From the NCBI RefSeq assembly GCF_014636315.1, contig NZ_BMED01000002.1, positions 682,001 through 746,000 on the forward strand: a DNA stretch of 64,000 nt, given 5' to 3'. Position 1 is the first letter of the stretch. Each line of letters starts with the position of its first letter. The notes under the pieces are model-generated. The model did no database searches. It had not been told where the DNA came from and was given only the letters and a program-made list of their open reading frames with translations. The position numbers and the translations under genes were made by a program. Source of the stretch: Parundibacterium terreum. Its GTDB lineage: Bacteria; Pseudomonadota; Gammaproteobacteria; Burkholderiales; Burkholderiaceae_D. Shown here one piece after another: positions 17,842 to 26,368 of the stretch.

Positions 17842-18408
17842 CTACCAATAAATATGCTGGCCGCGCTGCTCTTTCCATCTGGATTCCAGGTAAAGTGCAT
17901 CTTCTTCGGAGCGTGGCTTCACGCTCATCAAAATGCCGCCATCCTTGACGCCGGCTTCATACAGTTTCACACGTTCTTCCGGTATGCCCCAGCCTATCAA
18001 TGCACCAACCAGGCCACCTGCGAGCCCGCCGGCACCCGCCCCGGCCAGGGCGGCAACCACAGGGCCGGCGATCACCAGGCCCAGGCCTGGAATGACGATG
18101 GAAGTTCCTATCGTCGCGAGAGCAGCGCCTATTGCGCCCAGCGTGCCGCCTATCGCACCGCCTATACCCGCGCCTTCTGCAGCCTTGCTACCCAACTCCG
18201 TTTCTGCCGAGGTGGTTCCGGAGAAGTCGCGCTTGCGTGTATCGTTGGACATGATCACATTGACGTCGCTACGGCTATAGCCGCGCTCCACCGCGCTTTG
18301 ATAAGCCAGCTCCGCGCTTTTCCTGTCGGGAAAAAGCCCCGTTACGAGGCGCGGACGCTGCGCTACTGAAGCTTCGGTATCAGTATCTAAAATAGGTGTT
18401 TCCAGCAT
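17842..18408 (-). CDS. YflT-type general stress protein with glycine zipper
   Basis: A 188-residue protein. The N-terminal domain (RLVTGLFPDRKSAELAYQ, then VERGYSRSDVNVIM) resembles the YflT/general-stress fold. A very Gly/Ala-rich central region (about 75-140) could form a paired membrane hairpin. The C-terminal segment RVKLYEAGVKDGGILMSVKP matches the usual ending of such proteins. AGGAG about 8 bases upstream supports the ATG. It belongs to the run of envelope stress genes; biochemical function is unknown. Confidence 0.72.
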   Translation of the reverse strand: MLETPILDTDTEASVAQRPRLVTGLFPDRKSAELAYQSAVERGYSRSDVNVIMSNDTRKRDFSGTTSAETELGSKAAEGAGIGGAIGGTLGAIGAALATIGTSIVIPGLGLVIAGPVVAALAGAGAGGLAGGLVGALIGWGIPEERVKLYEAGVKDGGILMSVKPRSEEDALYLESRWKEQRGQHIYW

Positions 18409-18637
18409 GATGATCTCCTGTACTCATGCGAGCAGGAAAGCATGCAAAAGGACGATGGAAACAGAATATAGCTGCCGTTTCCCTTGATTTCGTGATTGCG
18501 ATGCGGCCCTGCAAATTCCCGACACAAATCAAAAGCTTCAAGATGAATCAGGAAAATTAAACTGGCATCCTTGGCGTTGCAGCGGACCATCTTCCCAAAA
18601 TTCCGGGTGCCGGAGCGCTGCAACGGATGCAAAGTGC

Positions 18638-18820
18638 TTATTTCTTGGATGCGTCTTTGATCGCTTCCTTGACGTTGCCTATGCCTTTTTGTGTCTTGCC
18701 TTCTACCTGCTTGGCAGCGCCTTTGGCTTCCTGCTCTTTGCTACCTACCATTTTGCCGGCTTCTTTTTGAACCTTGCCGATAGCATCTTTGGCTGCGCCT
18801 TTGACTTGATCTGAATTCAT
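18638..18820 (-). CDS. CsbD-family stress protein
   Basis: A 60-residue, Lys/Ala/Gly-rich hydrophilic protein with the CsbD signature: VKGAAKDAIGKVQKEAGKMV, KGAAKQVEGKTQ and KEAIKDASKK. CsbD-like proteins are small, abundant, stress-induced and of unknown mechanism. AAGGAG is well placed before the ATG. A second, longer CsbD protein is encoded at 21750. Confidence 0.88.
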   Translation of the reverse strand: MNSDQVKGAAKDAIGKVQKEAGKMVGSKEQEAKGAAKQVEGKTQKGIGNVKEAIKDASKK

Positions 18821-19151
18821 GATGAAACTCCTTAACAGTTAACGAAGCGCTGTGGATACCCAGCGAAGAAAGCGCACGGTTCTCCCGCGCACAGGTCACA
18901 GAATAGAGATGTGTGCGCTCTGCCTCTGTACGATATCCAACACAGATAAGTATTGATAGCGCGGAATGCACAGTGCGCGCATCACAGGCTTAAAGGCGAA
19001 AAACCTGGGAGAAGAAGTGAGCGTTCCTCAGTAATACGAGGATGCTTGGGGAAATTAGGAATAGTGCCGGAGTAAACGGCTAGCCTGAACTAAACAGAAT
19101 GGAGCGCCAGAAAAAAAGCACTGGCTGCAATATAAGAGTAAGAGGCTGCGC
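18821..19151. other. 330-bp gap with no recognised gene
   Basis: No convincing gene, terminator or repeat was seen. It presumably contains the promoter of the CsbD gene. Confidence 0.4.
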
Positions 19152-19535
19152 TCAATCCTGGATTTTTTGCTTTTGCAGTGAGTGCATGAAGCCGGCAATA
19201 GCGGGAAATAGCTGTGGAAAAATTCGCATGATCAGCGATAGATTTGCCGGACTGCTCAGCAGACCGCCAACGACAGCGATCCCGGTTTTCAAGAATCCAC
19301 CGACCAGCTTGCGTGGACCAAGAAAAAGTACAGCGGCAACGGCAACACCGGCCCAGGCTGGATGCTGCCGGACCAGCCTTAGCATGGGAAGATCAAGCAA
19401 AGCCTGCAAATCGAAGCCAGTCGTTGCCGCATCTTGCCCGCCTCCGCGCGTCAACTTTTGCCGCATCACCACCCGGCCGGCGCGTATCTTGGCCAGCACC
19501 AGCTTCTTTTCTATGTCGAGGCTAGGATTTCTCAT
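19152..19535 (-). CDS. YqjK-like small protein of the yqjD-yqjE cluster
   Basis: A 127-residue basic protein. A charged N-terminal helix (DIEKKLVLAKIRAGRVVMRQ) is followed by a hydrophobic stretch (HPAWAGVAVAAVLFLGPRKL). The C-terminal half (GGFLKTGIAVVGGLLSS) is amphipathic. Position, 23 bases after the YqjE-type gene, and general character match YqjK in E. coli, but sequence similarity is only suggestive. AAAGG lies upstream of the ATG. Confidence 0.55.
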   Translation of the reverse strand: MRNPSLDIEKKLVLAKIRAGRVVMRQKLTRGGGQDAATTGFDLQALLDLPMLRLVRQHPAWAGVAVAAVLFLGPRKLVGGFLKTGIAVVGGLLSSPANLSLIMRIFPQLFPAIAGFMHSLQKQKIQD

Positions 19536-19558
19536 GGGAGGGCCTTTTGACTTTTAAA

Positions 19559-19927
19559 CTAAAGTAAATCTTTGATTAATTGAACATCCTGCTGCAACTC
19601 TTCGCGTAGCAATTTCAATGCGGACTCCGCAGGTGTGCGGCGGCGGCTGCGCAAATAGCAAACGACGCCGGCAATGGCATATACCGCGAAGACAGACCAG
19701 GCAGCAGTGATGCGATAGCCGGTATCCCAATAAGTAACAATAATCGCCACTCCCAGGAACACAAAGGCCAGCAACGCAAAGACACCCGTCACGGCAAAAC
19801 CGAGCACGCGCTCGCCGACATCCTGCGCCTGCATTTCCAGCTCTATGCGCAGCAATTCCAGGTAGTCGCCTATGCGCTCCAAACCAAGTACGCCAATTTG
19901 CTTGGCCCTGTCGATGGTCTCAAACAC
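19559..19927 (-). CDS. YqjE-type phage-holin-family membrane protein
   Basis: A 122-residue protein of the YqjE/DUF1469 family. A cytoplasmic N-terminal helix (RIGDYLELLRIELEMQAQDVGERV) is followed by two membrane segments, FAVTGVFALLAFVFLGVAIIV and ITAAWSVFAVYAIAGVVCYL. A basic patch RSRRRT and a C-terminal helix complete it. The start codon is GTG, with GGGAG upstream. It lies between the DUF883 gene and the YqjK-like gene in the order yqjD-yqjE-yqjK. Confidence 0.78.
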   Translation of the reverse strand: MFETIDRAKQIGVLGLERIGDYLELLRIELEMQAQDVGERVLGFAVTGVFALLAFVFLGVAIIVTYWDTGYRITAAWSVFAVYAIAGVVCYLRSRRRTPAESALKLLREELQQDVQLIKDLL

Positions 19928-20092
19928 AAGCGTCTCCCGGTGTGGAATGATTGAAGGGATGAGGACAAAGCGTCATCCCAAAAAAGAACAGCACAAAATA
20001 TTGTGCTGCGCTGGAAGCGGATCAAATTTTCACCACTTCCCTGGCTGCCGCTTAGAAAGACTTGGTCTTTCTTGGCCAGCTAAAATTTTTTC

Positions 20093-20512
20093 TTACTTGC
20101 TGCGTGCAATCAGCATGCCGATCAGGATACCAACGCCAGCCGCTACTGCGACGGATTGCAGTGGTTTTTCTTTCACATAACCACCGGCGACTTCCACGCC
20201 CTGATTCAGCTTCTCACGCGCAGTGGAGCTAGCCTGATTCGCAGCTTCCTTGGCAGCAGCAACCTGCTCCAGCAATTTTTCTTTTGCTGCCGTCAAATCG
20301 ATATCGGACAAGCTTGGCAGGCGCGAGATCAGGTCATCCAGATCCGCTTTCAATTTCATCATTTCTTCGGAGGCTACAGAACCTACCTGCTTGCCCGCAA
20401 CCTTGGTTGCGTCATAGACATTACCAGCGGCGCTACCTACGCGGCCAGCCAGATTTTCTGCTGCATCCAGTGCAGTGGCAGTTTTTGTTGGTATGGTGGA
20501 AGTAGTTCCCAT
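20093..20512 (-). CDS. YqjD/ElaB-type DUF883 protein
   Basis: A 139-residue protein of the ElaB/YqjD/DUF883 family. It has a long amphipathic helical region (SEEMMKLKADLDDLISRL, then AAKEKLLEQVAAAKEAANQA) and a C-terminal anchor YVKEKPLQSVAVAAGVGILIGMLIARSK. E. coli YqjD is induced by RpoS and binds ribosomes at the membrane in stationary phase. AGGAG about 8 bases upstream of the ATG. It is probably co-transcribed with the YqjE and YqjK-like genes, although 165 bases with two small hairpins separate it from yqjE. Confidence 0.82.
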   Translation of the reverse strand: MGTTSTIPTKTATALDAAENLAGRVGSAAGNVYDATKVAGKQVGSVASEEMMKLKADLDDLISRLPSLSDIDLTAAKEKLLEQVAAAKEAANQASSTAREKLNQGVEVAGGYVKEKPLQSVAVAAGVGILIGMLIARSK

Positions 20513-20669
20513 TGATAACTCCTATTAATGACTGGATAGATGAAGACTGCTATTTCAAGACAGTTGAAACGGATAAACCCTGGGCAAGCCGGCTAAGTGA
20601 GCTAACACTTTTACCGGCATGCCCAGCGGTTTATTGTAGAACTATTTAGCCGTATTTGGGCTACTTAGA

Positions 20670-20984
20670 CTATTTGACGCGGATATCATTTTTGACGTTC
20701 TGTACGCCTTTAACGCCACGGGTTACTTCAACAGCTTTACCGATGGAGCTGGCATCAGCGACGAAGCCGCTCAATTGCACAGTGCCCTTGAATGTTTCTA
20801 CATTGATTTCCGAAGCTTTCAAGGTCGGTTCATTGACGAAAGCAGCTTTCACTTTAGCAGTGATGACGGTATCGTCAACATATTCGCCAGTGCCTTCTTG
20901 TTTAGAAGTGGATGCACAGCCTACGAGTGCGACCATCATGGCGGCCATGAGGAAAACGCTGAGACGTTTGATCATTGATTTCAT
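20670..20984 (-). CDS. BON-domain lipoprotein
   Basis: A 104-residue protein. A signal peptide (MKSMIKRLSVFLMAAMMVALVG) is followed by a lipobox Cys (LVGC). One BON domain covers the rest (DDTVITAKVKAAFVNEPTL, ASEINVETFKGTVQLSGFV, GVKGVQNVKNDIRV). BON domains bind phospholipid surfaces and occur in OsmY and Kbp; this single-domain lipoprotein form is common in betaproteobacteria. TTGGAG lies about 8 bases before the ATG at 20984. A longer frame starting at 21068 would bury the signal sequence and is rejected. Confidence 0.85.
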   Translation of the reverse strand: MKSMIKRLSVFLMAAMMVALVGCASTSKQEGTGEYVDDTVITAKVKAAFVNEPTLKASEINVETFKGTVQLSGFVADASSIGKAVEVTRGVKGVQNVKNDIRVK

Positions 20985-21141
20985 TTTTATTCTCCAAGGA
21001 AAGATAAGATTTAATTTCCAGGGGAGCCATCGAAGATCTCGGCGGCGAACCCGGTTTACTACATGCAAGCTATAGACCGCAATGTTGCCTTTAGCCTGTT
21101 ACTTCAAGAACACAAGTAATCTGTCGTACATTCAAAGCGTT

Positions 21142-21690
21142 TTATTTGCCGTACTGGGCTTTAGCGGATGCAACGCAAGCATCTTTGGTCGGTCCTGCCA
21201 GGCCGTCGCATTTTTCTATCGCGACTTTGTATTCGGCATCGTTCTTGGTCTTTGCCGCATCGCTACGGGCATCGGCTACTTTCTTGCCCGCTTTGGCATT
21301 GGCGACGGCAGTTTCTTTCACTGCCTTGGCTTGTTTGACACACACATCTTTATCATTACCGGCCTTGTCGTCGCATTTTTCTTTGGCGACGTCATATTCA
21401 GCATCAGCAACATCGATCATTGCGTTGGTGTAGGCCTTGGGCGTATTTTCGTAATTCGCCTTGGCGTCCGATTTGGCCCGAGTGCGCACCAGCTTCGCTT
21501 CAGCCACACAGATATCCTTGGCATTGCCTGCTAGCGCATCGCACTTGGCGCTGGCTACTTTATAGTCATTGTCGGCAGTATCATTGGCGGCTTTGTAGGC
21601 GACCTTTGCTTCGCTGGTGGCAGCGAAAGAGGTGGAACAAATGCTGATGGCTGCGACAGAGAACATTAAGCCTGTAATTATTTTCTTCAT
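21142..21690 (-). CDS. Exported protein with three Cys-pair helical repeats
   Basis: A 182-residue protein with a clear signal peptide (MKKIITGLMFSVAAISICSTSFA). The mature part holds three repeats of a pattern like YxVAxxKCDxxAGxxKDxCVxxAK. Each has two Cys separated by ten residues, spaced by Ala/Lys/Asp-rich helical stretches of 20-30 residues. Each pair could form a disulphide across a helical hairpin in the periplasm. I recognise this as a type common in Oxalobacteraceae but of no assigned function. The start at 21690 is preferred because the signal peptide begins there. Confidence 0.75.
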   Translation of the reverse strand: MKKIITGLMFSVAAISICSTSFAATSEAKVAYKAANDTADNDYKVASAKCDALAGNAKDICVAEAKLVRTRAKSDAKANYENTPKAYTNAMIDVADAEYDVAKEKCDDKAGNDKDVCVKQAKAVKETAVANAKAGKKVADARSDAAKTKNDAEYKVAIEKCDGLAGPTKDACVASAKAQYGK

Positions 21691-21749
21691 TTTTATATCC
21701 TTTTTATTTTGGTGGAACGCGCAATCTTTTAGCGGATCGGCCTGAATCA

Positions 21750-21962
21750 TCAAGGCCTGTAATCCTTGTTGCGCTCTTCAAATTCCTTGATCTGTTTTTC
21801 GGCTTCATCCTTACTGATGCCGTAAGTCTCCTGCACCTTGCCTGCCAGTTGATCGCGCTTGCCTGCGATCACATCCAGCGAATCATCAGTCAGCTTGCCC
21901 CATTGTTCTTTGGCCTTGCCCTTGAATTGCTTCCAGTTACCTTCGACGATATCCCAGTTCAT
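21750..21962 (-). CDS. CsbD-family stress protein
   Basis: A 70-residue CsbD/YjbJ-type protein with MNWDIVEGNWKQFKGKAKEQ, WGKLTDDSLDVIAGKRDQLA and a final GKVQETYGISKDEAEKQIKE. It resembles E. coli YjbJ, an abundant stationary-phase protein. AAAGGAG lies about 6 bases before the ATG. It is upstream of the Cys-repeat protein gene on the same strand and may share its transcript. Confidence 0.9.
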   Translation of the reverse strand: MNWDIVEGNWKQFKGKAKEQWGKLTDDSLDVIAGKRDQLAGKVQETYGISKDEAEKQIKEFEERNKDYRP

Positions 21963-22025
21963 GGCGAACTCCTTTTGTATTTGCATAGCGGCTAAAGCTT
22001 TGCATGGTTTGTTTAACTGCCGCAT

Positions 22026-22367
22026 GCCGGCGTAAGACCGGCTGCAGACATGCGCATTTGCTCTACTTCCGCGGCCCGCACCGAAGTGCTAACCATGGAC
22101 TGCATCGTAGCATCGGGTAAAAAGTTGCCATATAGGACAGCAACCAGAGGCCCTGTAGGACAAGGCGAAAACGCATTTGATCAAAACCCGCGCTACGCTG
22201 CCTCGCAGCATGCCGGTAAGCAGCTAGAGGATAGCCGCACTTGCTGCGGTTGCCACACGTCGTTTCGCTGCGTACAGAGTAAAAAAAATCCCCGTCAAGC
22301 GACGGGGATTTTTTATGCGGATGTGAATGCCGTTGTAGCGCGGCAAGCCCTTAACGATGCAAGCAAA
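22026..22367. other. 340-bp gap with hairpins and a terminator
   Basis: It contains a GCATGCCGG..CCGG..CATGC hairpin at about 22021-22052 and the terminator at 22285. No gene was recognised. Confidence 0.4.
22283..22316. terminator. Terminator of the aldo/keto reductase gene
   Basis: A perfect stem AAAATCCCCGTC / GACGGGGATTTT with loop AAGC and A/T tracts on both sides, 50-80 bases beyond the reductase stop codon (minus strand). Confidence 0.88.
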
Positions 22368-23408
22368 TTAGCCTCGCTCGCTGTCCAGCGTTGCCATCGA
22401 ATGTTCGTTGTAGCGCGCTCCGGCCACCTGATGCGCCGGCACTGCCTGCTCTATGCGGGCCAGATCTTGCGGCGTCAGCGCCAGTGCCAGCGCACCCAGC
22501 GCCTCTTGCAGGCGATCACGGCGGCGAGCGCCCACCAGAGGCACGATGTCGTAGCCGTGCGCGCTGCCCTGCGCCAGCACCCAGCCTATCGCCGCCTGTG
22601 CGACGGTGATGCCTTTTTCTTGTGCGACGCTGCGCAAGGCTTCCACCAATGCCAGATTGCGTCCCAGATTGTCACCCTGGAAGCGCGGGCTGATACTGCG
22701 GAAATCCTTGGTTGCCTCGTTACGCTGTATGCTCCAGTGGCCGCTCAGCAAACCGCGCGACAGTACGCCATAAGCCGTAATGCCTATGCCCAGCTCGCGG
22801 CAGGTCTTCAGGATGTCGGCCTCTATGCCGCGCGAGAACAGGGAGTATTCAATCTGCAGGTCGCAGATAGGGTGTACCGCCTGCGCGCGGCGTATCGTTT
22901 CGGAGCCCACTTCGGACAAGCCTATGTGCTTCACATAGCCAGCCTTGACCATGTCGGCAATGGCACCGATGGTTTCTTCAATGGGCACCAGCGGATCAAG
23001 CCTGGCGATGCGGTACACATCAATGTGATCGGCACCCAGCCGGCGCAAGCTATAGGTCAGCGAATTTTTGACCGCTGCCGGACGGCCATCCATGCCGCCC
23101 CAGTTACCCAGCGGATCGCGCATGGCACCGAACTTGACGCTGATGATCGCGTCTTCACGCCTGCGGCCTTTCAAGGCTTCGCGTATCAGCATTTCATTAT
23201 GGCCCATGCCGTAAAAATCGCCGGTATCCAGCAGGTTGATGCCGGCATCCAGCGCGGCGTGCACGGTGGCAATGCTTTCTGCTTCCTCTGCCGGGCCATA
23301 CAGATCAGACATGCCCATGCAACCCAGGCCCAGAGCGGAAACGCGCGGGCCATTGGCGCCTAGTGGATGAACAGGCATGGTGGTAGCTGTAGTGGTGGGT
23401 GTAGTCAT
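22368..23408 (-). CDS. Aldo/keto reductase
   Basis: A 346-residue NADPH-dependent aldo/keto reductase. It has the family motifs GLGCMGMSDLYGP, NLLDTGDFYGMGHNEMLI with the catalytic Asp and Tyr, the Lys in IISVKFGAMRD, and the cofactor-binding C-terminal region VPLVGARRRDRLQEALGAL. The usual catalytic His segment is replaced: IDVYRIARLDPLVPIEE has Arg/Ile where many members have YxHR. Substrate is unknown. AGGAGA upstream selects the ATG at 23408. The divergent LysR gene at 23598 probably controls it. Confidence 0.87.
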   Translation of the reverse strand: MTTPTTTATTMPVHPLGANGPRVSALGLGCMGMSDLYGPAEEAESIATVHAALDAGINLLDTGDFYGMGHNEMLIREALKGRRREDAIISVKFGAMRDPLGNWGGMDGRPAAVKNSLTYSLRRLGADHIDVYRIARLDPLVPIEETIGAIADMVKAGYVKHIGLSEVGSETIRRAQAVHPICDLQIEYSLFSRGIEADILKTCRELGIGITAYGVLSRGLLSGHWSIQRNEATKDFRSISPRFQGDNLGRNLALVEALRSVAQEKGITVAQAAIGWVLAQGSAHGYDIVPLVGARRRDRLQEALGALALALTPQDLARIEQAVPAHQVAGARYNEHSMATLDSERG

Positions 23409-23597
23409 GGAATTTCTCCTGTAATGACAGTGAATTGTTGCAAGTGAATATGGCAAATAAGACATTTCTTACTTTTCCGAACTGCTTTCCATCGGCACTT
23501 TTTTTTGCGCCCTTTGGAATGGAAAGGATTGTATGCTCTTAAATTTCAACAATAAATGGCATAGAATTGCCATCACTATTCAATATTCACCAACAAT

Positions 23598-24509
23598 ATG
23601 GACAGAATTCACGCCATGCAGATGTTTACCCGCATCGTCGAGCTGGGTAGCTTCACTCGCGCTGCGGAGAGCATGCAGTTGCCGCGCGCAACGGTCACGC
23701 ATACGATCAAGCAGCTGGAAAGCCACCTGGGCACGCGCCTGCTGCAAAGGACGACACGGCAAGTCAGCACCACGCTGGATGGCGAAGCCTACTACCACCG
23801 CTGCGTGCGCCTGCTGGCCGATCTGGAAGAGACGGAAGCCGCCTTCAGCCACAACACGGCCAATCCCAGGGGCAAGCTGCGCGTCAGCCTGCAAGCCTCG
23901 CTGGGACGCAATATCGTGATCCCCGCACTGCCGGAATTCCACGCGCGCTATCCCAACATAGAACTGGAAATCGGCACCGCCGACCGCCTGGTGGACCTGG
24001 TGCGTGAAGGCGTGGACTGCGTGCTGCGCGGCGGCGAACTACGCGACTCCAGCATGGTAGGCCGGAGAGTTGCATCGATGCTGCAGATCACCTGCGCCAG
24101 CGCATCTTATCTGGACAAATACGGCGAACCCAAAACGCTGGAAGACCTGAAGCAGCACCGGGCAGTCAACTACGTGTCATCACAAACCGGCAGGGCAATG
24201 GACTTTGAATTTATCGTGGACGGAATAACCCACAGCCTCGCCATGGATGGCATAGTCTCCGTCAACGATGTCGGCGCCTACCTGGCGAGCTGCGAAGCCG
24301 GCTTCGGCCTGATACAGGCGCCCCGCCATGGGCTGGCGAAGCTATTGGACGCAGGCATAGTGAGGGAAGTATTGTCCGAATGGCGGCCCGCGCCCATGCC
24401 TTTGTCAGTACTGTATCCGCATCATCGGCAGTTGTCGCCGAGGGTGAGGGTGTTTGTGGAGTGGATTAGTGGGTTGTTGGGGGATTTGCCGGATAGCGTG
24501 CCGTTGTAG
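23598..24509 (+). CDS. LysR-family regulator, divergent from the aldo/keto reductase
   Basis: A 303-residue LysR-type regulator. The N-terminal winged helix-turn-helix is MQMFTRIVELGSFTRAAESM and PRATVTHTIKQLESHLGTRLL. The periplasmic-binding-like effector domain begins near residue 90 (GKLRVSLQASLGRNIVIPAL) and ends in ...PLSVLYPHHRQLSPRVRVFVEW, typical of the DmlR/CrgA subgroup. The 190-bp gap shared with the oppositely oriented reductase gene is the expected place for its operator. The start at 23598 has no strong ribosome site. Confidence 0.88.
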   Translation: MDRIHAMQMFTRIVELGSFTRAAESMQLPRATVTHTIKQLESHLGTRLLQRTTRQVSTTLDGEAYYHRCVRLLADLEETEAAFSHNTANPRGKLRVSLQASLGRNIVIPALPEFHARYPNIELEIGTADRLVDLVREGVDCVLRGGELRDSSMVGRRVASMLQITCASASYLDKYGEPKTLEDLKQHRAVNYVSSQTGRAMDFEFIVDGITHSLAMDGIVSVNDVGAYLASCEAGFGLIQAPRHGLAKLLDAGIVREVLSEWRPAPMPLSVLYPHHRQLSPRVRVFVEWISGLLGDLPDSVPL

Positions 24510-24605
24510 GGCTCGCTGATCCGCATCTTAGGCATGATAAAGCTACACTTCCACCGGTGAGCTCAGCTTAGATTGCTTGTCCTATCTACTGGTGTAGTTA
24601 GTTAA

Positions 24606-25193
24606 GATTGCTGGCCGGGGGTAGCCCGGCATGCTACTCACTTTTTTTGCTTCGCACCTCGGCGGCCCCCAAGAAAAAGTAAGCAAAAAAAGGCGACCGC
24701 AGACTTGCCCTTCGGGTGATGGCGCGTAGCGCCATCACATTTTGAGCATTACAAAAAATGTGAAACAGACGAAACTCGCTGCGCTCAAACAACGTCTGTT
24801 TCTGATCCATTTTCTGTAACGCACAAAATGCTACGTCCCGAGCGGATTAACGTCAAAAACAACCCCAACGTCAAAGTCAAAATCAGGCTACTGAGATTTT
24901 GTAGATTCGTTCTTTGAAAAAATTTAGAGAATCTGGTTGCCGTCGTTTTTGATTTGGCTTTTGACCTTGCTTTTGACCTTCAACCGCTCGGAGCCTCGCC
25001 GATTGTGCGGTACAGAAAATGGATCAGAAACAGGTGTGTTTGAGCCGAAGGCGAGTTTCGCCTGTTTCCCATTTTTTGTGCCGCATAATCGGGCACCCCG
25101 AAGGGGCGAGGCTTGCGGTCGCCTTTCTTTGCTTACTTTCTTTGGCGAAGCAAAGAAAGTAAGTAGCCGCCGGGCTACCCCCGGCCAGCAATC
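24606..25193. repeat. Palindromic intergenic element, copy A (588 bp)
   Basis: The ends are a perfect 25-bp inverted repeat at 24606-24630 and 25169-25193. Inside are several hairpins: GATGGCGC/GCGCCATC (24718-24736), AAACAGACG/CGTCTGTTT (24763-24801), GAAACAGG/CCTGTTTC (25027-25068) and TTACTTTCTTTG/CAAAGAAAGTAA (25133-25162). It is about 90 percent like copy B (50915-51505) by eye, except in the hairpin stems. An extra flank at 24586-24601 (TCTACTGGTGTAGTTA) reappears inverted beside copy B. Open frames within it look spurious. Confidence 0.85.
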
Positions 25194-25262
25194 ATAAATC
25201 CGAGCAAATGGTCCAACAGAGCGTATAAATGGAAAGCCCAACTTTGGAGGGCAATCCCACAC

Positions 25263-26225
25263 TCATTGCCGTGAGCGCAACTCCCTCACTCCCCGCCCTA
25301 TCTTACGCCGCAACAAAGTGCGCAAAGTAACTCCATCCGCATAGCCAACCTGCGAAGCAATCTGCTCCACGCTTGCATTGCTGGTCTGCAGCAGATGCAC
25401 CGCCCTCTCTACCCGCAGATCCTGGAAATACGACAGTGGCGTCTTTCCCAGGACAGCCTGCAGCCGTCGCGCCAGCGTGCGTTCGCTGGTGCCGGTTGCG
25501 CTGGCGGCTTCGCTGAGCGAAAAACCTTCTGCCAATTTGCCGCGTGCCCATTGTTCAAAGCGTTCGACGACCGGGTCGGTGTGGGCCAGGTGGTCGGGGA
25601 TGATGAAAGCCGCCTGCGAATGCCTGGGTTCTATGATCAGGTAGCGTGCGGCTGTGGCGGCCAGTGCCGGGCTGATGCTGCGTACCAGCCATAGCGCGAG
25701 GTCCAGGTGGCCCAAGGCCGCACCGGCTGTGACACGGTTGCCGGAATTGACCAGCATGTGCGACTCATCCAGTTTTACCTTGGGAAAGAGTTCGCGGAAC
25801 AACGGCGCCAGCCACCAGGATGTAGTGGCTGCATGGCCATCCAGCAAACCCGATTTGGCAAGAATGAAGGTGCCGGTGCAGGCGGCAGCGATAGTGGTGC
25901 CTTCGCCGGACCAGCCGTGCAGCAGCTTGCACAGATCGGCCACTTCCTTGCGCTGCAGCGCTGAGCGTACCTGATCCGGCATCTTCGCGCCCATGGCCGG
26001 CACCAGCACCACATCCGGCCGCTCCATGCCTGCAGCGGAAACGACAGGCACGATGAAGCCATGGCTGGTGCGTATCTGCTTGCGCACCGCCAGCAGTTTC
26101 ACGTCGAAGCGCGAGCTATGCCCTTCTCCCATGCCGCCCAGCTCATTGGCAATACCGAAGGTATCCAGCACAGTGGAAAGGCCGGTATCGAATACATCAT
26201 CAAGGACGAGAACATAGATCTTCAT
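25263..26225 (-). CDS. GlxA-family regulator (DJ-1/PfpI + AraC domains)
   Basis: A protein of about 320 residues with an N-terminal DJ-1/PfpI-like domain (MKIYVLVLDDVFDTGLSTVL, VLVPAMGAKMPD and the nucleophile elbow AAACTGTFILA). A C-terminal AraC-type double helix-turn-helix follows (FSLSEAASATGTSERTLARR, then ASVEQIASQVGYADGVTLRT). This is the GlxA architecture of transcription regulators. It is divergent from the monooxygenase gene at 26369, its likely target. The start could also be four residues earlier (26237); no strong ribosome site distinguishes them. Confidence 0.87.
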   Translation of the reverse strand: MKIYVLVLDDVFDTGLSTVLDTFGIANELGGMGEGHSSRFDVKLLAVRKQIRTSHGFIVPVVSAAGMERPDVVLVPAMGAKMPDQVRSALQRKEVADLCKLLHGWSGEGTTIAAACTGTFILAKSGLLDGHAATTSWWLAPLFRELFPKVKLDESHMLVNSGNRVTAGAALGHLDLALWLVRSISPALAATAARYLIIEPRHSQAAFIIPDHLAHTDPVVERFEQWARGKLAEGFSLSEAASATGTSERTLARRLQAVLGKTPLSYFQDLRVERAVHLLQTSNASVEQIASQVGYADGVTLRTLLRRKIGRGVRELRSRQ

Positions 26226-26368
26226 GGCAAGAATCATAGCATAACTGTCATTCCTGCCACTTAAGTTTAATTGTGGAGAGGTCTATCATCGCTCCCAGTT
26301 GTCCAGAACTGAACAACCGTCAACATCGTTTCAATCACTGATTTTAAACATTACTTAGGAGATACATC

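Noticed and set aside
22050..23363. 437-codon plus-strand frame across the aldo/keto reductase gene
   Set aside because: It overlaps the reductase antisense and runs through a terminator; the sequence has no family features.
24924..25262. Short open frames inside the palindromic elements (also near 5024, 50912 and 51226)
   Set aside because: They fall within repeat copies, change length between copies and encode translations of the hairpin arms, so they are treated as spurious.
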